A stretch of DNA of 64,000 nt from Malurus cyaneus samueli (lineage: Eukaryota; Chordata; Aves; Passeriformes; Maluridae): contig CM019216.1 of assembly GCA_009741485.1 (NCBI GenBank), forward strand, positions 56,603,804-56,667,803. Direction: 5' to 3'. The stretch's first letter is position 1. The number at the start of each line of letters is the position of its first letter. Under the pieces are notes generated by a model. The model ran no database searches and was not told where the DNA came from. It worked only from the letters and a program-made list of their open reading frames with translations. Positions 26,961-38,834 of this stretch are shown here, in pieces. The position numbers were made by a program, and so were the translations under genes.

Positions 26961-27714
26961 TTTTCATATGTTTTCCCTTTATTTATTTTTTTACTTAATT
27001 CATAAGGCTGTTTCTTCCTTCGGTACATTTGTTTGGTCTGACAAGCATCCTTTAGAAGTATTTAGAGACTCTGTAAAGAGCTAACTTACTGATTTGCCTT
27101 TTTTCCCTTTTTTTTGTTTGTCTATCTAACGGATAACCTAGAGATTGAAATGAGCTGTGGTTTGGTAGTTCCAGCAGGTAGATCTTAGCAGTTGTGATAG
27201 AGGTAGTGGTCTTTTTAAAGAAAGACAGCAGTATATAAACCCTGGCCCTGTTTGTAGGCTTCAGCGTAGAAGAACAGGGAACTGGGACAGGAGCTCAGGC
27301 AAAATTGCTGCAAAGCAGACATGGCCTTAGAAGCCATGCAAAGCAAAAACTTGGAAGCCAATGGAAAGCAAAACTTTCCGTAAGGTTAAGAACCACGTTC
27401 TTCTCAAGCTGTAGCACTTTAAAACCATGCCTTTATACAGATGGCTCTTTTCCCATGTTTCTATCAGATGCACTCCCCAAAAGCTTTCTTGGCCCAGCTC
27501 CCTAAGCCATGTTACAAAGTTCAGGCGGGCTCGGAGGAAGGAGAATCAGCAGTTGGTAGGAATGCACCTGAGGTCTGACAGGGCTTAAGTCTCTCTTTGC
27601 TTCATCTTGCAAGGACCAGGAAGTAGCCATTGGCTAGAGCTGCAGTTCCTCAGGGTACTGTGTGTGATGTGGGGTTTCATGGGGGAGCGGCCAGTGAGGA
27701 GAGCAAAGGATCAC

Positions 27715-27754
27715 TGGGAAACAAGATCATGGGAAACAAGATCATGGGAAACCC
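27715..27754 (+). repeat. 15-bp tandem repeat, about 2.6 copies
   Basis: TGGGAAACAAGATCA occurs at 27715-27729 and 27730-27744, identical, followed by a partial copy TGGGAAACC. Confidence 0.9.
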
Positions 27755-30700
27755 TCTTTCACAGAAGCATCCAGCTCAGTTCTTTCTTTTTCCACCTTGG
27801 TCATTTTACCTGACATGTTTTTTCACACCATTTATGAATACTCTCAAAATTCAGTGCAACAAGAATAGAGATCAATGGGGAAAGGAGTTATCTTTTATTG
27901 TTTTTACAAATATTTTATACAACTGGCTTCCAAGTGCACTGTGGGCTGTGGCTCTGCAGTGGTGCTTGCTGGAGGGAGCTGCAGCAGGGATGTAGCCCGG
28001 TGGGTGTTGGAGAGGGACAGCTGGCACCCCAGGTGCCATCATACTAAAAGGCAGATGGAAGAGCCCTGCCCCGTAAGGCTCCACCAAGTGTCCATCCATT
28101 GTAGCAGTCTCTTTTTTGCAGGCCACAATTGCTGTACACTGGACACCTTATCCATGCTTTCTTGGGATTTTTTCAGATCGTTTTTGTTAGCATTGCAATG
28201 GATTGGTAGTTCTGTGCGGTATCAATCTCCTCACTTAAAGCCAAGGAAAATTTTTGAAGAAAAACCCACTACAAGCTTTATCTAAAAGATCTCAGGACTC
28301 CCTATCCCTTCTATCATAAGAAAAAGCTGCAACACTGAAGCATGCTCAGGCACACAAAACTGTCAAAATTCCCCATTGTCGTTTTTCCTTTGTATGATAT
28401 ATTAATTAAAGAATCGTAGTAATTGATCTATTGGGTTTTTTTTGTAGATTGCGTAGTCTGCAGTGTTTCTGTAGTTACACGTCTGTGTGTCTCCATGTGC
28501 TGGATTTCAGGAATGCACCTGAAATTACAAACCTGTTGATAAGAGTTTAGCTTAGTTCACTCAGTAATCAAGACAACCATAGCATTATCTTAGCCTTGAG
28601 ATCCATCCTCCCATGCCAAAATGGTGCTTAACAGTAGATGGGGGAGTGGGTGTTGGTCTTTCAGAATTTTTTCTGAATGCCCAGTTGAAGTACTGTGAGT
28701 TATACTTCCTACTTGGCTATCAAGGCATTGTTTCAAAAAGAAAACTGAGGCCAAGACACTCTTCTAGAATTTGAAAAGCCTTTTGAAATTTATATCAAGA
28801 TTTCTGTGACTTGATTTGTACTCAAGTTTATTAAAGCCGTATCAGCTCAAAATACCGTGTTCCCTGGCCACTTAATTATGATGGGCATGCCTATCAAACA
28901 CTGAATTGCTGCAAAGAAATATGAATTCCAGAACTTGGGGTGTTGTGGGAGGCTTGTTCTAGCTGGCATGTGTGAGAAACATTCTGAAAGTTTATTTTCT
29001 GCTTTTTTTACTGTCGTGGATTTACTTTTCCAACCTTTTCCCAGGTTTCCAGGGAATGTAAAGGTGGGATAGGTTGAGTGAACAGCTCTTGGAGAGTAAT
29101 TCTTTGGTTTTGCTGCTGTGGTCCATAGACCTCAGAAAGAAGCAAGCAATTTGTGTGTGTGTGGCTGGGGATGAGAAGCAAAGCAGAGGCAGAGTGATCA
29201 CAGCCCCGTGTGTTTGTGCTTTACTGATGGTCAAACTACACTCCATGAGTTGCACTGGGTTCAGTAAAAATGAAGAGAAAGAGGAGCAAGAATGAGAGAT
29301 TTTTGCATGAGAATGAGCCTGAAGTGGCAAATATAGCTGAATTTACTGAAGTAAATCTTATGACACCCATTTCTGCCTGCTACCCCATTATAACACTGCA
29401 TATCCACTATTTAAAATTAGACTTAATTCATTAATTAATATTATTCTCTTGGGGAAGTCACTTTATTCAGTTCCTTAAAAAGGAAGTCTTTATAACATTT
29501 ATCAGTCTCTTTTGATGTATACATTTTTCTCCTCCTTTCTGCTTCTGACTCAAGAGGAAGAGATGGAAAGTTAACAGAGCACCTGTGTTTTTGAAGTTTA
29601 AGATGTGTCTGGGGCTTATTTACCATCTCATTGAATTGTGGTATTTGGTTACAGGGTGTTGTGGGAGAGAGAAGAAAGAGACACAGTATGATGCATGCAC
29701 GAGCCCTAAGCTAATGAAAAACTATGTTTTGTAGATCCTTATTCCCACGGTAACCTGCTGGGATAGCTTTTTTTTATCAAACCATAACTCTACAAAGGGT
29801 ATTAATATGAAAAAAAAGAAAAAAGGCAAGCACTGTAGAACAAGAGTTTTTAAACCTTGGGCATGGAGGTGTATAGGTTCAATCAGCTGTTTAAGCCCTT
29901 TATCGTGCTCCATCCACGGGTGGCCTTGGGCTGTCAGAGCAGCTCACTTGTTATCAGCTTGCCTGATTTACTGTGGCGTGACAATATCTGCTTTCAGTGA
30001 TCAGTGGCCAGTTGGTTGTAGGACCAATGCTTTTTCTATTCTCTAAACTACAGTCTCCAAATCTGATAGTATTATAGGTTCAAACTTCTAAGCACAGTTA
30101 ATGCCTTCTGGATGCCATATAGAAAGTTATTAATTAATAGTTGCAAAATCTGTGTGTTGTGACTCAGGATATGTCTGCAGTAGTAAACAGTGAGGTACAT
30201 TCAGCCACATGAGGTTGTGTGGTCATGTTCAAAGAGCTGCTCCTGCCTGAGCTGCCCTGCACAGACTTATTGAGAATCTCTGCACTGCAGTCTCATGTAG
30301 GCGTAGTGCAGGTGAGGCATGGTGTGAATTTTACCACATTTCATGTTACAATATTCCGAAGTTTTGTTTGTTCCTTTCTGCTCAAGCCACACCTGCACAA
30401 TATCAGGTTTTTGAATATGAAGTCTCAAAGATAGGTGGTCTATGTCTGATTGCATGTGCTGTAGCTTTCCAAAAGTATGATAGCCAGACTAAATGGAATA
30501 AAGGGATTAAGTGTATCACTTTCTAATGCATATTGCTGTTGCTTTTGCTGAAATTTTTGGTCTCTTTCAGATTCTGCTGGCCCACATGTTCTATTATTAA
30601 TGTCTTGGTGTTTCTCATATGCTTTTACTCAAATCCATGTTTTTCTTTCTTGTGATTTAGTACTCCTCTCCTTGCTTACTTAGTCTGATTTCTTTCTACA

Positions 30701-33071
30701 TCACCTGTGACAACAGAGCAAGTAGGTAATAGGAGGAGGAGTAGCAAGTATGTGGTCTTTTCCCTATGGCTTTGTGATGCTGAGTTCAGCATGGTCAGAA
30801 GCACGGCCAGGAGAGTAGTCTGGGCTGGCGAGCAGGGTGGTGTCGCAGTGGCAATTCAGATTCTAAGCTTGCTGCACAGAAGGAAAAGGATAGTGATCTC
30901 CAAAAAAACAAACTCCAGAGAGCTTGAAAGGATTTGGATCAGTATATGTTTTTGCTTCAGTCAGTTTCCTCTCTGTTTTATCCTGCCAGTTTAGTCTGTT
31001 TTCTCCCTTTGGAGGCAACTGCAGGCTACATGATCTAGAAAATGGTTGTGATCCAAAGAGACAAAAAGGGAAGGTTGTTACGTGTCACCTCACTGTTCTT
31101 TCTATGAAAAACCCTTCAGGTTTAACAGAAGGGATTTAATGTTTGGAATGGTTAAGTTTGGTATTATGCATAGGAAGTAGTATGAATACAACTAAATTTT
31201 ATGAGATTGCTGTTATGCAAACACAACTTTTCTTTCTTCTTCATAGGGGCCATTTGTTGTAGTTTCCATTGATTTGGTTGTTTTAAAGGTTGATGATTTA
31301 TTGATGATAAATGACTGATGCTGTAGCTACAAGAGTTGTTAGCTGGGATTTTTTCTTTGCTACAGTACTGAAGAAACTAACGACTCCTAAGGGTTCATGG
31401 CTTTTTGTTTTTAAATTTTATTTCCAGAATTCTATGTGCTAAGCATTCTGCTTCAGAGATAAACAGGGAAGTTTATTATCTTAAGAAATGCCGTGTTATT
31501 GTTTTTCTGTTCTGGTGATTTATTGTTTATTTTCAATATAAAAAAAGTATTGTCAGACAGGCTGTGTGTCCTACACTTTACAGTCCTTGTTAGACTTTGT
31601 CAATTTGCTTTGATGGCACATGGGTCATTAGTATTTATTGTTTGATACACGGGAGTCAGTGTTTATAAACTGGGGACTTTTTTGTGCCATTAAGTTTCTT
31701 GATGCAGCAGTAGGACTCAGGAGCCACTTCCCCTTCCTTCAGGGAGCTGCAAACCATGCAGTGAGTGGCACTTGGCATGGGCAGGGAAGAGTGTGACTGG
31801 CAGGGCCTTCATCTGGTGCCTCATCAGTTTTGAATTTCTAGCTGCTCTAAGTTGGTTTTGGTGTAAAGCTCTTGTCTGGACAAGCAACTAAGATCCCATT
31901 TTGGATCATTGCAGATCCAGAAATGTGATTGTATCCATCCTAGCAACTTCTTCTCATCCGGTGTCTGGCAGATACAGGCATGTCATGTTCTGTTCTTGGA
32001 CTCCTGTATCTCTAGGACAACAATCCTTACTTTTAGGTAAGGTTGTCTTACAAACACAGATCCTTTGCTTGCTAAACAAATGTAGTAAAAAATTATTCTT
32101 TCTTTAAATGAGCAGTCATTTGCTTAGCAATTAGGTAGTAAGCTGTGATTTGAATCTGTTTTTCCAAGTCAGCTTTTTGTAGATAATGTCGTGAAGATCA
32201 ATGTAATTCCAGGATCCCATAGATTAAAAAGATGTCAGGCAGGTCACTGGAACTGCATGGTTTGATTGCACTTTCTCTTGGTTGCTTCAGTGAATATAGG
32301 GCTTTTGGGGAAAAGATTTTTGCATCCTCAGGGACCTGCCTGTACAACTTCTCAGAGAAAGTAGTTGATGGATCACAGAAGCGTACTTGGACCATAGTTC
32401 AGTAACCGAGTTATTTTGGGAAGCATGTGACGTCCACAGAATGAAGGGAATGTGTTCCCCCAGCAAGTGGTGCTTTGTCACTAAATTTAGCGCAAGAAGC
32501 TAGTGTTTTTATCATATACTTAGAATTCTCTTCATCTAGTATATTGCATGGTTTATCACATAGAGGTTAAAGTTAAAAATCTGGTTAAAAACACTGAAAC
32601 ATATAGTAAATTGAATTAAGTAAGATTTTTAGGTAACATGAGCAAGTATTATAAAGAGTACCTTTTCCTAGCTATTGTTGAAGTTTGTGTTTGTCTTGCA
32701 AGTAAAACAAGCTCACTCCTTACAGTAGCATGTTCTGAGGTAGAGTAGTACCTGTCAATAGAAATCAATTTTTTTGCTCAGGGAGGTGTTTGTACTAGAA
32801 GTAATCGTCTCTACTTTTCCTCCTGCAGACCTTGATTTAACAGGATTCATAGAATGAACCTTGTTTTCTCCCCCAGAATTCATTTCAGTAAGTCATGTAA
32901 GAGGGATTTTGGCAGAAATTTAATGGCAGCCCTGCTGCGTCCTGTTAAACAATTTTTTTAAGGATGTGTGTTGGGTACAGTTTTGTGCTTAGCTGAGGGC
33001 TATCATGCAGCTGGCATGGGAGGAAGATACCCAGGTCGGGGGTAGCAGCCTTTGAAAATGAAAGGATTTTC

Positions 33072-33123
33072 CACGTGGTCCCAATCGTTGCTGCGCCCGG
33101 GCGTTTTTCCGCTTGCGTAGGCG
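33072..33123. promoter_or_regulatory. Compact CpG cluster with E-box and CCAAT
   Basis: Eight CpGs fall within 50 bp (33074-33123) in an otherwise CpG-poor intron. They come with CACGTG (33072-33077), CCAAT (33081-33085) and CCCGGGCG. It is too short for a CpG island but looks like a protected regulatory knot. Confidence 0.4.
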
Positions 33124-33294
33124 CTGGGAGGCTGTTAGCTCACTCACTGCCTCCACAATGTGACCAGCAGGGCCTTTGGAAGACTTCTTGAAACATGCTA
33201 TTATAGGCTGCTTTGTGATGAAAAGAGGTCTTACAAATATCTTGAAATTTAAACAGAGCTATTGTGGGTTTTCCTTTTGTGTGCGTATGTGTGT

Positions 33295-33375
33295 TTGTCA
33301 GCCAAATCATTTGTTCAAAGTTAATCTCAATTACAGAGCATATTGTTCATAATCCCCCATGGCTCCAAAACAATA
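33295..33375. promoter_or_regulatory. Candidate conserved non-coding element
   Basis: Unique sequence with GTTCAAAGTTAATCTCAATTAC, CATAATCCCCCATGGC and AACAATAG motifs and no repeat character. Homeodomain- and SOX-like cores are present. By-eye call. Confidence 0.25.
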
Positions 33376-35544
33376 GCAGAGTGTATGTCTGTTTGAATAT
33401 ATATTTACATACTTACATGTGAAATATGTTTGCTTGTATATATAATTTTGCTTCTAAAGTAGTGATTCATGTTAAAGAGATGGATATTTCATGCAGGATC
33501 GTGTCTTTTGAACAGCACCATCCTAAGGAAATACTGCAGGAAGGCCTGAATGGAATGAGCAGGCTTTGATCCTGCAGCGAGCCAGTTGATGCAGCTCCCT
33601 ACACGTAGCGCTGGGATTCATCCCAGCACAATGGATGGTAGGGTAGAGTCTGGGGGGTTCAGCTTTTTGGAGACAGAAAGGTTTTGTGTCTCTTTAATTT
33701 TAATATCAACAGAATACCTCTGCTTTTCTTCTGCTCCCTGAGCATAAAGGAGCTGGTAGGCAGTAGTTGGAAAATTTAAATAAATCACAGGTTGTATGTG
33801 CTCCGCATAATCCCCACAAGAGAGCCCCAAACTTCAGTAACTTCTTAGTGAACTTAGTCTGTGATTTAATGGCGTGGGAACTCTGTTAGCAAGGTGCCCA
33901 CACTTCCTCCTTCTGCTGATTTCAGAGAAGGTGCACATCCTTTTTCCACTGTAAGTATTTAGCAAGGGATCCCTGTAATAAAATCTTGGTTCATGTCTGC
34001 TGAGACATTGCTAAACAAAGCTGACAACTGCATGAAGTGTCGCAGTGTAAATTTCTGAGTGCTGTAATCCTTTCACACTGAGTGTGTAAAATTGTGTTGG
34101 TGTTGCTGAGCTACTATAGTCTCCCTTTTGTTGTTTATTGGATCTAGGTGTGTTCCTCAAGTTAATGTTATTGTATTACATATGGGTGTTTGTAGGGTTT
34201 TTTTCCTGTGCTCTCTTTGTAGCTTTGGGTTTCCTGGCTTTACGTAAGCAGTTTGCTTCCTTCTAGTCCTTGCTGCCCAGGTTGCAGCAGTAAATTGGTG
34301 TGCTGTTCCAAGAGCGTCTCTCCTGTCACTCTGATAAGATCATACCACCAGGAAGGCATAGCATTATAATCCCAAGCACAATGTGATCCTGTTCATTTCA
34401 GCTCTTGTACTTGTCAGATGGACAAGAAAAAAGGTCGTGCATAGGTGGAAGGTGAGGCTAATACTGAAGATAGTTGAAGATAAAACACTTTGCTAAAAGA
34501 GATAAATCCTGCATGGAGACATTTCAGTTTGTAATCAAGGTATAATGTAGAAGTGAACTTTGAAAGCTGGTTGGGATGTCCTGAATAATACAGGATATAA
34601 AGCTAACATAGAGAATACAGAACTGTAATACAGATTTGTGATGGGAGGGGGGAAATATTTTGTCCTTCATTTTTTCTTAGGTTTGATGTCACATTTGAAA
34701 ATACAGTCATAACAATACCATAGATAAGAATAATAAGATTGCTCTGCAAAAAAACGATAAACAAAAATACGAGACTACTGTTAATTTTAAACTTGCTAGA
34801 TTTTACTAGAAGAAATGAGTGCTTTTCAGAAAAAGCCTCTGAAAAGAGGCAAAATTTAAAACATGCCTTAGGGTATGGGGACTTCAGCCCCTTAAAAGAA
34901 TCCTAGCAATTACCTAAGCTGCCAACTTTCCAACAAGATAAATGGAAGCACTGTAGCTTGAAGGTGCCTTGGTTTGAATGAGATGCCGTAAGTAAGGTCT
35001 CTCTGTTCTTTACAGGCATCATAGATCTGATACTACTTATAAAAGAAGAATAGAGTTGGTGCCCTGCTGACTAAATTGTCCTCTAGAGGAGTATTAGTTA
35101 CAGAGCTTCTTTGTTAACTAGGTTGTGTGCTTAAACCACTGTGAATTTCTCTTATTAGTAGGCTTTTTAATAGCTTTACATATAGATATGCTAAGTAAAT
35201 GCAAGTGTATCCATGTAATTTACGTATATAATGTGTATGTGTATAGTGTTTTATATATAAATAAATGTTTGTGATGTAGAATTTGCACAACTGCATTACT
35301 GTTCCGTTAAAATGAGGTAAAAGCAAGCATTAAAATGCTGATAATAGGACAACAGAAAGTCGACTTCTGCTCTTTCAATCCTGCTGCTTCACATAAAGTC
35401 TTTCTTCTCTTTAATTTCCCAATTAGCTTTTGTAGTTAACAGAGGTGTTTCTGAAGCCTCTGTATGCAGCAAGTTTCCCAGTTGCTCACCTACTCAGGCA
35501 TCCCACCTTAGAAGGCTAGGTAAGGCCTCAACGTGTATGTTAAC

Positions 35545-35753
35545 AAAAAAAAAAAAAAAAAAAAAACAAAAAAAAAAAAAAACCCAACAAAAAAAAAACC
35601 CAAACAAACAAAAACCCCAAGAAAAACAAAACGAAAAAGCCCACTAACAAAAAAAAACAACAAAAAACAAACAAAATAAACAAAAAAACCCGCAACAACA
35701 ACAAAACCAAAACAAAAACCCCCAAACCAACCAACCAACCAAAAAAAACGCAA
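35545..35753 (+). repeat. A/C-only low-complexity tract, about 209 bp
   Basis: It starts with 22 consecutive A, continues as A-runs broken by C-runs of one to five (AAACAAAC, AACAACAACA, four AACC units near 35725-35740), and contains only two T and very few G. The opposite strand is T/G-rich. Apparent frames on the minus strand rich in Phe, Leu, Val and Gly are artefacts of this composition. It is a simple-sequence expansion, or possibly the decayed tail of an older insertion. Confidence 0.9.
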
Positions 35754-36370
35754 GCCACCCTTCACAGAATAGCTGATACTTCTCATTTTAGCTTAGCTGA
35801 AGACAAAGTAGGAGATGGTGTGGTGTAGCCCCTGCTTTTAGACAGACAACAGTCTCTTGTGCCATCCTGAAAGCAAACTCTTTCTCGGTTTTCTTGATGC
35901 ATCTACTACTCCAACCACAGCAGTCTCAACAGATGAGTTGATTGTGAAGTTCCCCATTCCTGGAAGAAAACCCCAGTGCTTACCCTGAGCGCTCTGCGGG
36001 TGTGCTGTGCCTGCCAGGCTGCTCCCTCAGCCTGCGCTGCATGAGGGTGGCGTGGCTTCACTATTTTAATAGGCTGGTGTCATGCAAGCTTTTCTCTTCC
36101 TTTTCCACCTTTGTGGAGTTTCCTCAGGTGGATGAGGAAATTCCTGGAAGGCAGGCACTTGAGAAAATTCCTGAGACTCATCAGTTGTTGCACTCTTGCG
36201 GAAGGCTGGAGAAGTCTGATGTGACCTGATAAGTGAAGCCCATCATTCCTGGCCTGAAGTTTTGCCTCAGCCTGTGAACAGCAGATGATTTCATCATGGA
36301 CAGTGTTAATTTCTTCATGGCTTTTCCATTATTCTAGCAAATTCATTTTTTCAAGTACTTTGGCTTGCCA

Positions 36371-36378
36371 ATGCAAAT
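36371..36378 (+). promoter_or_regulatory. Exact POU octamer ATGCAAAT
   Basis: Perfect octamer within AT-rich sequence. A CACGTG follows at 36598-36603. A single 8-mer is weak evidence for function. Confidence 0.3.
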
Positions 36379-36780
36379 GAAAGCTTTACTCCACACATCT
36401 TTTTAAAATCTTTGTTATTCTAACTGTAAACCTGTGTGTTTTCTTTAACTTCTATCAGTTGGGTGCCTATCTTTTTTTTTTACACAGAATTTATATTCCT
36501 TTAGAATAGGCTCTATTCTGCTACATTCAGTTTGCAGTGGTTTATTATCTACTTTTCAGCAGCATTTGTTTTATCAGCATTTCCTGCAGCATTCCTGCAC
36601 GTGGCGACAGCAGCAATTTGATTCCATTTAGAAGAATACCATATTATGTATGGAAAAACAGTAATTGCTTACCTGTTTGCCAAATACATTCTACTTATGA
36701 AAAATAAGTTATGTTACACTATACAGTACCAGTGTTATTTCGTGTTTACATTTTCTACAGTTAATAGTTCTGAAAAAAAA

Positions 36781-36801
36781 CCAATAAAAATAATTTATTG
36801 G
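36781..36801. other. 8-bp inverted repeat with AATAAA on both strands
   Basis: CCAATAAA (36781-36788) and TTTATTGG (36794-36801) flank five bases. Each strand therefore carries the hexamer AATAAA. This could be chance in AT-rich sequence. Confidence 0.7.
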
Positions 36802-37276
36802 CCACTTCACAATTAAATTTCCATTTGTATGGATTTGGAAGTCTACTCTTGAGTGAATGCAGCATCCACATGTAGACTGAAGCTGTAGCCTTAAGTTTTG
36901 TTTTTCATATGCCTAATGAAGTATGGGTACTATTTCATGCTTGTCAGAAACAGCAAAATTTAACTGTGGTGAGAATTGTTCTTGAAGTATTTGTGGGAAC
37001 TCACTGGAAACAAGGTCCACGAGAGACCCCGCAGAGAGCTAAGTCAGGTGGGCTGTATTTCCTACCCTTATTCATGAGGAGGAATAACACATGGCATTCT
37101 ACATGGCTTCTAGTGAGTGTTAGCCGTGCTTCAGCTATTAATCCTCCTCTTCCTCTATGTCAGAAGACTGACCATGTCTGTCTGTTAGGGGAACCTGGCC
37201 ATGAGCCTCTCTCACTCATAAGGGGGGCTGTCATCATTGGACAGTGCTCTAAATGCTTCATGTGCATTTCATCACA

Positions 37277-37318
37277 TTCTGTGACTTCTAAAAAACTTCT
37301 TTTTCTGAAGTCACAGAA
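37277..37318. other. Perfect 12-bp stem-loop (18-nt loop)
   Basis: TTCTGTGACTTC (37277-37288) pairs exactly with GAAGTCACAGAA (37307-37318). The loop is A- and T-rich. Confidence 0.9.
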
Positions 37319-38560
37319 GTGACAGAACAAAACCCAAATTTTTTTGTTATGAAAATTAGGCAACACTAAGGCTTTGCTCCCTGAGCTCTTTGCTCAGGCA
37401 GAACCCAGCTCTTTCTGTGCTATTTGGACAAGGGATCCTATTGTCTAGGGTGCAACCACTTGCATGAGCTGAACAAATGAAGTCAGGATCAGCCCAAGTA
37501 ATGTACTCTGTCATCCCAGTTATTTGAAGTCTCAGAGGTCATTTAATGACCTGGTTTATATGTGAGGTAGCTCTGTGCCACTTTTTTGTGCTTTAATTTG
37601 GTAATAGAAGTATTAACATAGTAACGTGCTCCTCATGACCTGCCAATAGCTAAAGAAGTACAGCTATCTCGGCATCTTTCAGTTTGTATGAGCTTTTTCT
37701 GTGATGCTTAAGAATTAACATTTTTCCTGCCAGCTGGGGAGCATGTGCTTGCTTTGTCACGGCATTCTTGGTTTTTCATATCTGATCTTAAAATTATTTG
37801 AAACCCCTAATTACTCTCACAGATTTGAAGACCAGTATAACTCCTATGTTACAGCTTTAGGGAATGAGTCCAGCAGTTCATAGTTAGAATTCAGGTGTGC
37901 CTACAGAGGAAATTTCTCATTGAAAATGCAGCAGTTAAGAGCTGAAATGGAGTAGCTAGCAGTGTATTCCGATGAACCTGTGAGCTGTACCCTGGTATTT
38001 GATGGAAGTGGGGAAGCAGCATTCCTTGTTCCTTGGTGGCCAGTGAATCTGGTGCTGCTGCTGAGGGCAGCGCCTCTTCTTATCTCCCTGCTGCAAAGCA
38101 AAGGAGCTGCATGGGAGTGTTAGAGGGCTGCATATTTGACACCCTTCTCTTCTCATTGTGATAATGGTTTAGAGTGAAGTGTATAAGCTGTGACTGTAAT
38201 GGTAGCAAACCCAAAAATTAAATACTGTGTGAAAGTGAAACTGATGTATCATTTTCATTAGTTTTGGTATGCTCAGGCAGAATTTGTGGGATTAATTTTG
38301 AAAGCTTAATCCAGATGGAAAAGGTTAAATTCAATGCTGAAATGAATTTGGTTCCAATTCACTTGTTGCCCTTGCTTGTTCTTTTCCTCATAAGAATTAG
38401 AGATTAAGCAAAGAATTGTGCATAGTATGTTTGTTTTCTGCCATCATTTAACTGCATGAACCAACGTTTGAGACAACCTCTCAGTTATCTGCTGCAATAA
38501 GTAAACAAATGGATCTATTGCCATGCCAGCTCCTGTGGCCTGAGTGTTAGTTCATGCAAG

Positions 38561-38590
38561 CACTTACGTTCTTTTTTCCTTTTTCCTCAG
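38561..38590 (+). promoter_or_regulatory. ARID1B: Exon A 3' splice site: branch point, pyrimidine tract and AG
   Basis: A CTTAC branch motif with its A at 38566 is followed by an almost uninterrupted pyrimidine tract and CAG at 38588-38590. The branch A lies 25 nt before the exon, the usual vertebrate distance, which argues for a strong constitutive acceptor. The branch choice is inference from the yUnAy consensus. Confidence 0.85.
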
Positions 38591-38834
38591 GATTTATCTG
38601 GATCCATTGACGACTTGCCGACTGGAACTGAAGCAACCCTCAGCTCAGCTGTTAGTGCATCAGGCTCTACAAGCAGCCAAGGGGAGCAGAGCAACCCTGC
38701 ACAATCTCCGTTTTCCCCTCATGCTTCTCCACATCTCTCTGGCATCCCTGGGGGCCCATCGCCTTCCCCTGTAGGCTCACCCGTTGGAAGCAACCAGTCA
38801 AGATCTGGTCCCATTTCTCCAGCGAGTATTCCAG
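38591..38834 (+). CDS. ARID1B: ARID1B internal coding exon A (244 nt)
   Basis: This exon encodes 81 whole codons plus the first base of a split glycine codon. The peptide starts [19 protein letters not shown] and ends [12 protein letters not shown](G). I recognise it as the Ser/Pro-rich segment of ARID1B, an AT-rich-interaction subunit of the canonical BAF (SWI/SNF) remodeller in the nucleus. The paralogue ARID1A has a similar segment but differs at many residues (for example DLPMGTEGALS), and this reading follows ARID1B. There are seven Ser-Pro dipeptides, possible proline-directed phosphorylation sites, and no folded domain, so the stretch is probably disordered; the ARID domain is encoded further downstream, outside the window. 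The acceptor is a strong pyrimidine tract ending CAG at 38590 and the donor is the consensus GTAAGT at 38835. Phase is 0 at the start and 1 at the end, so skipping this exon would shift the frame. If the donor failed, the frame would run 27 more codons to a stop at 38915. Confidence 0.97.

Larger units (their letters stand above)
1..38590 (+). other. ARID1B: 3' part of a long ARID1B intron (upstream of exon A)
   Basis: At least 38.6 kb of non-coding sequence lies before exon A, consistent with the very large 5' introns known for vertebrate ARID1B. I found no further ARID1B exon and no recognisable nested gene on either strand. Open frames are short, lack family motifs and overlap each other on both strands. 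Separate entries cover two CR1 fragments, stem-loops, tandem duplications, a G4 motif, an A/C tract and several regulatory-looking blocks. Between those entries (for example 60-1090, 2200-2830, 5750-12780, 13060-15980, 16650-24130, 28100-33050, 33380-35540 and 35760-38540) I see only ordinary AT-rich intronic DNA with short homopolymers. Assigning the first bases to ARID1B is inference, because the upstream exon is outside the window. Confidence 0.8.

Noticed and set aside
31290..31318. C/D-box-like TGATGA ... CTGA motifs suggesting a snoRNA
   Set aside because: The boxes are too close together and there is no terminal stem.
35508..35786. Minus-strand frames rich in Phe, Leu, Val and Gly that look like membrane proteins
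   Set aside because: They are the translation of the T/G-rich complement of the A/C tract.
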